This document shows positions 1-11,158 of a stretch of 64,000 nucleotides of DNA, in pieces. The stretch covers positions 8,171,473 to 8,235,472 of the forward strand of contig OW203724.1 in NCBI GenBank assembly GCA_934045075.1, read 5' to 3'. Below the pieces are notes generated by a model. The model saw only the letters and a list, made by a program, of their open reading frames with translations, was not told the origin of the DNA and made no database searches. The stretch comes from Yponomeuta sedellus. Lineage: Eukaryota; Arthropoda; Insecta; Lepidoptera; Yponomeutidae. The position numbers and the translations under genes are program-made. Each line of letters starts with the position of its first letter. Position 1 is the first letter of the stretch.

Positions 1-1311
1 TGACACGATGCCATTCACAGATGAGCAATTTTTTTGGCCTTTGGCCTCCGTCGGTGGTACTAAAGAAATGCATTTTTGTATGAAAAATCCTATTTCGTGT
101 GAAAATTTTCTATTAAAGTGCGTGATTTTCAAACTTTAATGGGTCGATGGCCAACTGGAACGCCACAGCACCTCGGCACTAAGTAGCCGCTCCCAGCCGA
201 GTAGTAGTTTCGGCCTTTGGCCTCCGTCGGTGGTACTAAAGAAATGCATTTTTGTATGAAAAATCCTATTTCGGGTGATTTTTTTCTATTATAGTGCGTG
301 ATTTTCAAACTTTAATGAGTCGATGGCCAACTGGAATGCCACAGCACCTCAGCACTAAGTAGCCGCTCCCAGCCGAGTAGTAGTTTTGGCCTTTGGCCTC
401 CAACGGTGGTACTAAAGAAATGCATTTTTGTATGAAAATAACTATTTCGGGTGAAATTTTTCTATTAAAGTGGGTGATTTTCAAACTTTAATGGGTCGAT
501 GGCCAACTGGAATGCCACAGCACCTCGGCACTAAGTAGCCGCTCCCAGCCGAGTAGTAGTTTCGGCCTTTGGCCTCCGTCGGTGGTACTAAAGAAATGCA
601 TTTTTGTATGAAAATAACTATTTTGGGTGAAAATTTTCTATTAAAGTGGGTGATTTTCAAACTTTAATGGGTCGATGGCCAACTGGAATGCCACAGCACC
701 TCGGCGTGGTGACGCCATTCTCAGCTAAGTACTCATTTTGGCGCTTAGCCTCTGTCGATGGTACAAAAAAATTAAGATTTTCTACGAAAAAGATGATTTT
801 CAGTACAAATTTTTTGTAGAAATTCTCCATAGTAAATTTGACACCTTTGAAAGCCAATATCTCGGCCGCCATCTTGAAATGTCAGAATGTCGGATTTTTC
901 TCATATACCTGGGTCCTTTGACGACACGATGCCGTTTACGGCTGGTCCCTGGCATGCGCCCAGTTGGCTGCCGACTTTTTTGCGTAGAGGTCGAAAAAAG
1001 GCCGATTTTCGGAGGGCTATAGCTCCGGTGGTATTTTGAATTTGGAACGACCGTCGGCGGAACCGAAAATGGCGTGTCGAAGAAAAGGCCGGGTGAAAAT
1101 TTCATCCAAATCGGTCGGTAAACGACAGAGTTAGCACCCTCGCGTAGTGGAACGCGTTCGAAATTCAAAAATCGGCTCCATAGGATGGCCGTATATCGTA
1201 CATTCCCTACAACTTTGTCATACATCATTTTCGTCCAACTCTTGCCATTTCCGAGAAAACGTATTATGTTAGATCAGTGAGTATATCGCATTGTAGCTTT
1301 ATATATATATA
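1..1311 (+). repeat. Type A satellite module, 5' end cut by window (k=3)
   Basis: The window opens inside the head of a type A module. From base 1 the sequence matches 1497-2807 at an offset of 1496 bp, so this is a k=3 copy lacking its first ~185 bp. It holds three extra 176-bp monomers, a degenerate monomer at about 705-790, the core (about 790-1040), the tail with AAATTTCATCCAAATCGG, and the closing (TA)n. No gene is seen. Confidence 0.9.
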
Positions 1312-2807
1312 ATGACTCGGGTCGTTCACCCGGTAGGTATTTGCGGCAGGCAGTACTTGCGGAGGGCTTCTATAAGGAAATCGATTTTCAGTACAAAATG
1401 TTCATACAAAGTTGGCCTTCATCAATCGTCAATAGCTCGGCCGGCAATTGGAAATTTCAAAATGTTTGATTTTTCTCAGGGACCTGAATATCTACGTGAC
1501 ACGATGCCATTCACAGATGAGCAATTTTTTTGGCCTTTGGCCTCCGTCGGTGGTACTAAAGAAATGCATTTTTGTATGAAAAATCCTATTTCGTGTGAAA
1601 ATTTTCTATTAAAGTGCGTGATTTTCAAACTTTAATGGGTCGATGGCCAACTGGAACGCCACAGCACCTCGGCACTAAGTAGCCGCTCCCAGCCGAGTAG
1701 TAGTTTCGGCCTTTGGCCTCCGTCGGTGGTACTAAAGAAATGCATTTTTGTATGAAAAATCCTATTTCGGGTGATTTTTTTCTATTATAGTGCGTGATTT
1801 TCAAACTTTAATGAGTCGATGGCCAACTGGAATGCCACAGCACCTCAGCACTAAGTAGCCGCTCCCAGCCGAGTAGTAGTTTTGGCCTTTGGCCTCCAAC
1901 GGTGGTACTAAAGAAATGCATTTTTGTATGAAAATAACTATTTCGGGTGAAATTTTTCTATTAAAGTGGGTGATTTTCAAACTTTAATGGGTCGATGGCC
2001 AACTGGAATGCCACAGCACCTCGGCACTAAGTAGCCGCTCCCAGCCGAGTAGTAGTTTCGGCCTTTGGCCTCCGTCGGTGGTACTAAAGAAATGCATTTT
2101 TGTATGAAAATAACTATTTTGGGTGAAAATTTTCTATTAAAGTGGGTGATTTTCAAACTTTAATGGGTCGATGGCCAACTGGAATGCCACAGCACCTCGG
2201 CGTGGTGACGCCATTCTCAGCTAAGTACTCATTTTGGCGCTTAGCCTCTGTCGATGGTACAAAAAAATTAAGATTTTCTACGAAAAAGATGATTTTCAGT
2301 ACAAATTTTTTGTAGAAATTCTCCATAGTAAATTTGACACCTTTGAAAGCCAATATCTCGGCCGCCATCTTGAAATGTCAGAATGTCGGATTTTTCTCAT
2401 ATACCTGGGTCCTTTGACGACACGATGCCGTTTACGGCTGGTCCCTGGCATGCGCCCAGTTGGCTGCCGACTTTTTTGCGTAGAGGTCGAAAAAAGGCCG
2501 ATTTTCGGAGGGCTATAGCTCCGGTGGTATTTTGAATTTGGAACGACCGTCGGCGGAACCGAAAATGGCGTGTCGAAGAAAAGGCCGGGTGAAAATTTCA
2601 TCCAAATCGGTCGGTAAACGACAGAGTTAGCACCCTCGCGTAGTGGAACGCGTTCGAAATTCAAAAATCGGCTCCATAGGATGGCCGTATATCGTACATT
2701 CCCTACAACTTTGTCATACATCATTTTCGTCCAACTCTTGCCATTTCCGAGAAAACGTATTATGTTAGATCAGTGAGTATATCGCATTGTAGCTTTATAT
2801 ATATATA
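1312..2807 (+). repeat. Type A satellite module, 1496 bp (k=3)
   Basis: Starts ATGACTCGGGTCG directly after (TA)n and ends in (TA)n. Order: head with a small CGGGT/ACCCG hairpin, a core copy, 176-bp monomers, a degenerate monomer opening GGCGTGGTGACGCC, a second core copy, tail. Length equals 968 + 3x176. Monomer variants such as GGTGATTTTTTTC and CCAACGGTGG recur at the same positions in the module before it, showing a recent tandem duplication. Confidence 0.92.
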
Positions 2808-3775
2808 ATGACTCGGGTCGTTCACCCGGTAGGTATTTGCGGCAGGCAGTACTTGCGGAGGGCTTCTATAAGGAAATCGATTTTCAGTACAAAATGTTCA
2901 TACAAAGTTGGCCTTCATCAATCGTCAATAGCTCGGCCGGCAATTGGAAATTTCAAAATGTTTGATTTTTCTCAGGGACCTGAATATCTACGTGACACGA
3001 TGCCATTCACAGATGAGCAATTTTTTTGGCCTTTGGCCTCCGTCGGTGGTACTAAAGAAATGCATTTTTGTATGAAAAATCCTATTTCGTGTGAAAATTT
3101 TCTATTAAAGTGGGTGATTTTCAAACTTTAATGGGTCGATGGCCAACTGGAATGCCACAGCACCTCGGCGTGGTGACGCCATTCTCAGCTAAGTACTCAT
3201 TTTGGCGCTTAGCCTCTGTCGATGGTACAAAAAAATTAAGATTTTCTACGAAAAAGATGATTTTCAGTACAAATTTTTTGTAGAAATTCTCCATAGTAAA
3301 TTTGACACCTTTGAAAGCCAATATCTCGGCCGCCATCTTGAAATGTCAGAATGTCGGATTTTTCTCATATACCTGGGTCCTTTGACGACACGATGCCGTT
3401 TACGGCTGGTCCCTGGCATGCGCCCAGTTGGCTGCCGACTTTTTTGCGTAGAGGTCGAAAAAAGGCCGATTTTCGGAGGGCTATAGCTCCGGTGGTATTT
3501 TGAATTTGGAACGACCGTCGGCGGAACCGAAAATGGCGTGTCGAAGAAAAGGCCGGGTGAAAATTTCATCCAAATCGGTCGGTAAACGACAGAGTTAGCA
3601 CCCTCGCGTAGTGGAACGCGTTCGAAATTCAAAAATCGGCTCCATAGGATGGCCGTATATCGTACATTCCCTACAACTTTGTCATACATCATTTTCGTCC
3701 AACTCTTGCCATTTCCGAGAAAACGTATTATGTTAGATCAGTGAGTATATCGCATTGTAGCTTTATATATATATA
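2808..3775 (+). repeat. Type A satellite module, 968 bp (k=0, shortest form)
   Basis: The minimal type A unit. Head (about 2808-3022), a single monomer stretch (about 3023-3170), the degenerate monomer (about 3170-3255), core (about 3256-3500) and tail to 3775. It differs from its neighbour at 1312 by exactly 528 bp, i.e. loss of three 176-bp monomers with no other rearrangement seen. Confidence 0.92.
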
Positions 3776-6700
3776 ATGACTCGGGTCGTTCACCCGGTAG
3801 GTATTTGCGGCAGGCAGTACTTGCGGAGGGCTTCTATAAGGAAATCGATTTTCAGTACAAAATGTTCATACAAAGTTGGCCTTCATCAATCGTCAATAGC
3901 TCGGCCGGCAATTGGAAATTTCAAAATGTTTGATTTTTCTCAGGGACCTGAATATCTACGTGACACGATGCCATTCACAGATGAGCAATTTTTTTGGCCT
4001 TTGGCCTCCGTCGGTGGTACTAAAGAAATGCATTTTTGTATGAAAATAACTATTTTGGGTGAAAATTTTCTATTATAGTGCGTGATTTTCAAACTTTAAT
4101 GAGTCGATGGCCAACTGGAATGCCACAGCACCTCGGCACTGAGTAGCCGCTCCCAGCCGAGTAGTAGTTTCGGCCTTTGGCCTCCGTCGGTGGTACTAAA
4201 GAAACGCATTTTTGTATGAAAATAACTATTTCGGGTGAAATTTTTCTATTATAGTGCGTGATTTTCAAACTTTAATGAGTCGATGGCCAACTGGAATGCC
4301 ACAGCACCTCGGCACTGAGTAGCCGCTCCCAGCCGAGTAGTAGTTTCGGCCTTTGGCCTCCGTCGGTGGTACTAAAGAAACGCATTTTTGTATGAAAATA
4401 ACTATTTCGGGTGAAATTTTTCTATTATAGTGCGTGATTTTCAAACTTTAATGAGTCGATGGCCAACTGGAATGCTACAGCACCTCGGCACTGAGTAGCC
4501 GCTCCCAGCCGAGTAGTAGTTTCGGCCTTTGGCCTCCGTCGGTGGTACTAAAGAAATGCATTTTTGTATGAAAAATCCTATTTTGGGTGAAAATTTTCTA
4601 TTAAAGTGGGTGATTTTCAAACTTTGATGAGTCGATGGCCAACTGGAATGCCACAGCACCTCGGCACTAAGTAGCCGCTCCCAGCCGAGTAGTAGTTTCG
4701 GCCTTTGGCCTCCGTCGGTGGTACTAAAGAAATGCATTTTTGTATGAAAAATCCTATTTCGGGTGAAAATTTTCTATTAAAGTGCGTGATTTTCAAACTT
4801 TAATGAGTCGATGGCCAACTGGAATGCCACAGCACCTCGGCACTGAGTAGCCGCTCCCAGCCGAGTAGTAGTTTCGGCCTTTGGCCTCCGTCGGTGGTAC
4901 TAAAGAAATGCATTTTTGAATGAAAATAACTATTTCGGGTGAATTTTTTCTATTAAAGTGGGTGATTTTCAAACTTTAATGGGTCGATGGCCAACTGGAA
5001 TGCTACAGCACCTCGGCACTGAGTAGCCGCTCCCAGCCGAGTAGTAGTTTCGGCCTTTGGCCTCCGTCGGTGGTACTAAAGAAATGCATTTTTGTATGAA
5101 AATAACTATTTCGGGTGAATTTTTTCTATTAAAGTGGGTGATTTTCAAACTTTAATGGGTCGATGGCCAACTGGAATGCTACAGCACCTCGGCACTGAGT
5201 AGCCGCTCCCAGCCGAGTAGTAGTTTCGGCCTTTGGCCTCCGTCGGTGGTACTAAAGAAATGCATTTTTGTATGAAAATAACTATTTCGGGTGAAATTTT
5301 TCTATTATAGTGCGTGATTTTCAAACTTTGATGAGTCGATGGCCAACTGGAATGCCACAGCACCTCGGCACTAAGTAGCCGCTCCCAGCCGAGTAGTAGT
5401 TTCGGCCTTTGGCCTCCGTCGGTGGTACTAAAGAAATGCATTTTTGTATGAAAAATCCTATTTTGGGTGAAAATTTTCTATTAAAGTGGGTGATTTTCAA
5501 ACTTTGATGAGTCGATGGCCAACTGGAATGCCACAGCACCTCGGCACTAAGTAGCCGCTCCCAGCCGAGTAGTAGTTTCGGCCTTTGGCCTCCGTCGGTG
5601 GTACTAAAGAAATGCATTTTTGTATGAAAAATCCTATTTCGGGTGAAAATTTTCTATTAAAGTGCGTGATTTTCAAACTTTAATGAGTCGATGGCCAACT
5701 GGAATGCCACAGCACCTCGGCACTGAGTAGCCGCTCCCAGCCGAGTAGTAGTTTCGGCCTTTGGCCTCCGTCGGTGGTACTAAAGAAATGCATTTTTGTA
5801 TGAAAAATCCTATTTCGGGTGAAAATTTTCTATTAAAGTGCGTGATTTTCAAACTTTAATGAGTCGATGGCCAACTGGAATGCCACAGCACCTCGGCACT
5901 GAGTAGCCGCTCCCAGCCGAGTAGTAGTTTCGGCCTTTGGCCTCCGTCGGTGGTACTAAAGAAATGCATTTTTGTATGAAAATAACTATTTCGGGTGAAT
6001 TTTTTCTATTAAAGTGGGTGATTTTCAAACTTTAATGGGTTGATGGCCAACTGGAATGCTACAGCACCTCGGCACTGAGTAGCCGCTCCCAGCCGAGTAG
6101 TAGTTTCGGCCTTTGGCCTCCGTCGGTGGTACTAAAGAAATGCATTTTTGTATGAAAATAACTATTTCGGGTGAATTTTTTCTATTAAAGTGGGTGATTT
6201 TCAAACTTTAATGGGTCGATGGCCAACTGGAATGCTACAGCACCTCGGCACTGAGTAGCCGCTCCCAGCCGAGTAGTAGTTTCGGCCTTTGGCCTCCGTC
6301 GGTGGTACTAAAGAAATGCATTTTTGTATGAAAATAACTATTTCGGGTGAAATTTTTCTATTATAGTGCGTGATTTTCAAACTTTGATGAGTCGATGGCC
6401 AACTGGAATGCCACAGCACCTCGGCACTAAGTAGCCGCTCCCAGCCGAGTAGTAGTTTCGGCCTTTGGCCTCCGTCGGTGGTACTAAAGAAATGCATTTT
6501 TGTATGAAAATAACTATTTCGGGTGAATTTTTTCTATTAAAGTGGGTGATTTTCAAACTTTAATGGGTCGATGGCCAACTGGAATGCTACAGCACCTCGG
6601 CACTGAGTAGCCGCTCCCAGCCGAGTAGTAGTTTCGGCCTTTGGCCTCCGTCGGTGGTACTAAAGAAATGCATTTTTGTATGAAAATAACTATTTCGGGT

Positions 6701-8088
6701 GAAATTTTTCTATTATAGTGCGTGATTTTCAAACTTTGATGAGTCGATGGCCAACTGGAATGCCACAGCACCTCGGCACTAAGTAGCCGCTCCCAGCCGA
6801 GTAGTAGTTTCGGCCTTTGGCCTCCGTCGGTGGTACTAAAGAAATGCATTTTTGTATGAAAAATCCTATTTCGGGTGAAAATTTTCTATTAAAGTGCGTG
6901 ATTTTCAAACTTTAATGAGTCGATGGCCAACTGGAATGCCACAGCACCTCGGCACTGAGTAGCCGCTCCCAGCCGAGTAGTAGTTTCGGCCTTTGGCCTC
7001 CGTCGGTGGTACTAAAGAAATGCATTTTTGTATGAAAATAACTATTTCGGGTGAATTTTTTCTATTAAAGTGGGTGATTTTCAAACTTTAATGGGTCGAT
7101 GGCCAACTGGAATGCTACAGCACCTCGGCACTGAGTAGCCGCTCCCAGCCGAGTAGTAGTTTCGGCCTTTGGCCTCCGTCGGTGGTACTAAAGAAATGCA
7201 TTTTTGTATGAAAATAACTATTTCGGGTGAAATTTTTCTATTATAGTGCGTGATTTTCAAACTTTGATGAGTCGATGGCCAACTGGAATGCCACAGCACC
7301 TCGGCACTAAGTAGCCGCTCCCAACCGAGTAGTAGTTTCGGCCTTTGGCCTCCGTCGGTGGTACTAAAGAAATGCATTTTTGTATGAAAAATCCTATTTC
7401 GGGTGAAAATTTTCTATTAAAGTGCGTGATTTTCAAACTTTAATGAGTCGATGGCCAACTGGAATGCCACAGCACCTCGGCGTGGTGACGCCATTCCCAG
7501 CCAAGTACTCATTTCGGCGCTTAGCCTCCATCGATAGTACAAAAAAATTAAGATTTTCTACGAAAAAGATGATTTTCAGTACAAATTTTTTGTAGAAATT
7601 CTCCATAGTAAATTTGACACCTTTGAAAGCCAATATCTCGGCCGCCATCTTGAAATGTCAGAATGTCGGATTTTTCTCATATACCTGGGTCCTTTGACGA
7701 CACGATGCCGTTTACCGCTGGTCCCTGGCATGCGCCCAGTTGGCTGCCGACTTTTTTGCGTAGAGGTCGAAAAAAGGCCGATTTTCGGAGGGCTATAGCT
7801 CCGGTGGTATTTTGAATTTGGAACGACCGTCGGCGGAACCGAAAATGGCGTGTCGAAGAAAAGGCCGGGTGAAAATTTCATCCAAATCGGTCGGTAAACG
7901 ACAGAGTTAGCACCCTCGCGTAGTGGAACGCGTTCGAAATTCAAAAATCGGCTCCATAGGATGGCTGTATATCGTACATTCCCTACAACTTTCTCATACA
8001 TCATTTTCGTCCAACTCTTGCCATTTCCGAGAAAACGTATGGATGTTAGATCAGTGAGTATATCGCATTGTAGCTTTATATATATATA
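3776..8088 (+). repeat. Type A satellite module, 4313 bp (k=19)
   Basis: Longest array form: nineteen extra 176-bp monomers between about 4030 and 7480. Most are of a subfamily with CACTGAG instead of CACTAAG, and with variable AAAATCC/AAAATAAC and AAACGC/AAATGC positions. The tail has GTATGGATG in place of GTATTATG. The whole module recurs at 22384-26696 with the same monomer order. Confidence 0.92.
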
Positions 8089-8403
8089 ACTAGGGGGCGA
8101 GCCCCCTGCGCGCTTACGCGCGCCAACCCCCAGCCGCTCCGAGCTGCGCTCTCCGCGGCGCTCGGCCTAGGGCCTCGCTAGACACTTATTGTAGTGAATT
8201 GTTGCGTGGGAACATGTATGGTCTCGGCCTTCGGCCTCGGCCTGGACGGAGCTCGGCCTTCGGCCTCGCCGCGGCAGGATCCTTCGTGTCTCGTGCTTAC
8301 TTCACAACTTAGCTAAAGCATGCGCTGTAGACATTTAGTATTATCGGTCTTACAAATGAATTTACAAATGAACATAACTTAGAAAACAAAGTCATTGGTA
8401 CAT

Positions 8404-8423
8404 GCCGGGATTCGAATCCGCGG
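8404..8423. other. tRNA T-arm / B-box-like patch
   Basis: GCCGGGATTCGAATCCGCGG resembles an RNA polymerase III B box with its T-stem. No complete cloverleaf can be built around it, so it is probably a SINE remnant. Second copy at 16209-16228. Confidence 0.35.
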
Positions 8424-8465
8424 TGCTTACGCGTGGTAATTAAGCTCATACTATTCTCTCTTCCT

Positions 8466-8504
8466 GAAAGAAGGCCTGTGCCCTGCAGTGGGACATAATA
8501 TAGG
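8466..8504. mobile_element. Fragment of a lepidopteran non-LTR retrotransposon tail
   Basis: Contains GCCTGTGCCCTGCAGTGGG followed by ACATAATATAGG. This is close to a phrase I know as very common near 3' ends of non-LTR elements in moths and butterflies. Only the short tail piece is present; no reverse transcriptase frame lies beside it. Second copy at 16271-16309. Confidence 0.45.
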
Positions 8505-9228
8505 TTCCGTAAAAGAAAAAGTTAATAACACCTAATCAAATCTCACCAGTATGGTGATTGAAACAGATTTTTATTACTTAATATTTTGTTTTATAGCGTG
8601 AAAGTGTTATCATTCTTAACCAATTAGAATCATGTGTAAGTCATAATATAATTATATACACTTACACATCAAAGGTATTTATTTAGTGTTTATTCATTTA
8701 TGGCACGCCTACAGATAAAATGAAAATGAGTACTACAAAGTGGCTTACTTTTATTGGGGTATAGTCTAGTACTCGTATGTTCGCCATTAAAAGGCCAGGA
8801 CAAATTATAAACCTACCTATTCAACCATTGTTAATGTGACATGATATTTATTTATTAATCAATGTATGTTAATAAAGATCATGTTCATAGAATAAGTAAA
8901 TAGTAATAATAAAGGCAACATTGCAAAACTTAAGGTCTCATCATAATAAAAAATTGTATTTAATTTAATATTGAATATAGGTATACAATTAAATTTGTAA
9001 TTTGATATAAAGCATTATGTGCATAGATAGATAAAAAACTGAAATTACTGACAACTTCTAAAAAGAAATCATTCCATTGGTCAGAACAAATAGCTAGCAC
9101 CTATTTGTTATTTATGAGACGGTGAACTTTAAACTTTACCAATTTGACTCTGATTAGATTTAGATAAGATAAGATAAAGATAATTTATTTAAAAAACATT
9201 TTACATTTGATTTGTCCACTATCAATGC

Positions 9229-9618
9229 TTATACTATTTTTAATGCACTAACCCGTGCTAAGGACAAATTTAAAAACCTATTGAGAGGCTAAACATTTCA
9301 CCCATGCCGGGATTCGAACCCGCAACCTCTGGCTATCCGTGCCAGCGCTCTACCAATTGAGCCAATGGGCGACTTACCGTCATCAGTGAAATTTCGAACC
9401 TCTTTACACTATTCTCTGTATTACGTACAGGCAGCGACATCTGGCTTAAGCAAATTGCATCACTTACAGCCCCGACTACCTACTTGGCAGAAAGGTTTTA
9501 CATCGGAACGATATCACTGTACCCACATGATTATACTATTTTTAATGCACTAACCCGTGCTAAGTGTTGCGGGTTCGAATCCCGGCATGGGTGAAATTTT
9601 GAGCCTCTCAATAGGTTT
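9229..9618. mobile_element. tRNA-derived inverted pair flanked by 34-bp direct repeats
   Basis: An exact 34-bp direct repeat sits at 9229-9262 and 9531-9564. Arms 9274-9326 and 9566-9618 are near-perfect reverse complements (about 53 bp), each containing the tRNA T-arm GGGTTCGAATCCC. This looks like two SINE-type copies in opposite orientation, or one nested insertion. The family is not recognised. Copy at 17034-17423. Confidence 0.55.
9299..9371 (-). pseudogene. tRNA-derived sequence (SINE head or tRNA pseudogene)
   Basis: The 73-nt minus strand folds partly as a tRNA. The acceptor strands CGCCCAT and ATGGGTG pair over 7 bp with one G-U. The D arm is GCTC/GAGC and the anticodon stem CTGGC/GCCAG is perfect. 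The anticodon loop ACGGATA has C at the usual U33 position, and the T stem is imperfect. With the inverted partial copy nearby, a SINE head or pseudogene fits better than a working tRNA. Confidence 0.55.
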
Positions 9619-9811
9619 CGCTAAGATTGATCAGCTGTCGTCTGTAACTTTAAATAAGGTTAGTACCACAATAAATACAGCTTTGTCTTGAACAAAAATA
9701 ATAAATTATTTCAAGACGAATAATTGGAGTACAAAAATTGGCAACACTGCTGCTATTCGATCCCGTCAAAACGGATACGGATATAGAAAAAATATTTGTC
9801 TTTAAAAATTG

Positions 9812-10175
9812 AAACCGACTTGAAAACTATAAAAACAAAAAACATTCTCAACTACAATCAGATTTTTATTCGTTAAAAATATTTTTTTTTAATGTTTTAT
9901 GACTATCATTACGGCTCCGCAAAATTGTGTACTCCGAAAGCAAATGAACGTCACTATATCAAATAAACAAATCACTTCAGGCTCTCAACCACAAAAGAGT
10001 TCCCTCGATTTCTTCAAACCCACCATCAGACCCTGAATTGGTGATTATGGGGCCACCTGTAGACTACATCTCTTCTAGTAAACATTAAAATCATATAAAA
10101 AAAAAAAAATTTACGACAAAAACAAAAAGACAATATCGAACTGAGAACTTCCTTCTTTTTAAAAGTCGGCTAAAA
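9812..10175. mobile_element. Possible small non-autonomous DNA element
   Basis: Left end AAACCGACTTGAAAA and right end TTTTTAAAAGTCGGCTAAAA form an imperfect inverted repeat. Both resemble the ACCGACTT... ends of repeats common in Lepidoptera. The interior is AT-rich and non-coding. No target duplication could be defined. Copy at 17617-17980. Confidence 0.3.
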
Positions 10176-10205
10176 CTAAAAAATACTTGTCAACAACTCC
10201 AGTAA

Positions 10206-10683
10206 AGGCCCCAGTACACAATGGCCAGAAATTTATTTTATTTATTTACAAGTGTTACAGAAGTATGTACTCGTACATACACCAAAGTTATTAAAAACCT
10301 ACGCAAAAGGTGCAAAATTACGGGCTCGGATAAATCAATAAACTTGAAGATGTATTGATTTATCTTCATTGTGGCATACGGATATTTTGGGCTATTTAAA
10401 ACTCAAGTATTTTTACAAAAAACATAGCAACAAAAAAGTATTCTATGACCAATGATCATCCCGGTAAGCGCAGCGATCAGTGACGAACTAAACGATAGGA
10501 CGCTGTGTAAACACGGATGGGCCACGCTAGGCCAAGATTCCTTTGAAGTATGCCCAAAAAACCGACAACTTCCCGATTGCACGCCACGATAGACAAATTA
10601 GTGTCCGCCACTACACACCATTGCCCTGTACACAATGGCCATGACAAGAGTGGGCCAGCATGGGCCATTGTGTACTGGGGCCT
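10206..10683. mobile_element. MITE with 21-bp TIRs and TAA target duplication (PIF/Harbinger-like)
   Basis: The 478-bp element has perfect 21-bp inverted ends, 10206-10226 and 10663-10683 (beginning AGGCCCCAGTACACAATG). It is flanked on both sides by TAA (10203-10205 and 10684-10686). A 3-bp TWA duplication is typical of PIF/Harbinger elements. A second partial copy of the TIR near 10627-10640 gives a subterminal hairpin. No transposase is present. Confidence 0.7.
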
Positions 10684-11158
10684 TAACAGTCAATACTAAT
10701 TATTCTGCTGCGTTCCGTGAATTGTTTCATTATTGCAAATTGTTTTCAACCACTCAAAAAAGTCACTTGAACTTTTAAATAGAGCATTAAAAATCGGTTT
10801 TTTAAACATTTCAGCAATTAATTATATTGGCCGCATTAAAGTTTGAGTTAAGAATTTTTTTTGAAGTTGGTCCTTCGAGCCGGAAAAAACGAGACTTAGA
10901 ATTATAACCGAAAATGGCGTGTCGAAGAAAAGGCCGGGTGAAAATTTCATCCAAATCGGTCGGTAAACGACAGAGTTAGCACCCTCGCGTAGTGGAACGC
11001 GTTCGAAATTCAAAAATCGGCTCCATAGGATGGCTGTATATCGTACATTCCCTACAACTTTCTCATACATCATTTTCGTCCAACTCTTGCCATTTCCGAG
11101 AAAACGTATGGATGTTAGATCAGTGAGTATATCGCATTGTAGCTTTATATATATATAA

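Larger units (their letters stand above)
8281..10905. other. Unique AT-rich island inside a satellite module
   Basis: Non-satellite DNA with no convincing coding frame (longest about 80 codons). It contains a tRNA T-arm-like patch, a lepidopteran-type non-LTR tail fragment, a tRNA-derived inverted pair, a possible small DNA element (9812-10175) and a MITE (10206-10683). Otherwise it is AT-rich sequence that I do not recognise. A copy with no difference noticed on reading lies at 16086-18710. Confidence 0.8.
8089..11158 (+). repeat. Chimeric module: B leader + unique island + A tail
   Basis: Opens as a type B module (ACTAGGGGGCGAGCCCCC, then CTCGGCCTTCGGCCTCGG), but the GC-rich part stops at about 8280. 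About 2.6 kb of unrelated AT-rich DNA follows. At about 10906 the sequence re-enters a type A tail (AACCGAAAATGGCGTGTCG) and closes with (TA)n. It therefore has both module ends but a foreign interior. Repeated at 15894-18963. Confidence 0.88.

Noticed and set aside
1223..1250. CENP-B-box-like match in the tail (TTTTCGTCCAACTCTTGCC)
   Set aside because: The CGGG part of the box is absent. Lepidoptera are also holocentric, so a centromeric satellite role is not suggested by this motif.
4020..7480. Regularly spaced repeats as a CRISPR array
   Set aside because: The 176-bp monomers are contiguous, with no unique spacers and no cas genes, and the DNA is eukaryotic.
9299..9371. Functional tRNA gene
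   Set aside because: C at position 33 of the anticodon loop, an imperfect T stem, and a partial inverted copy nearby point to a tRNA-derived repeat.
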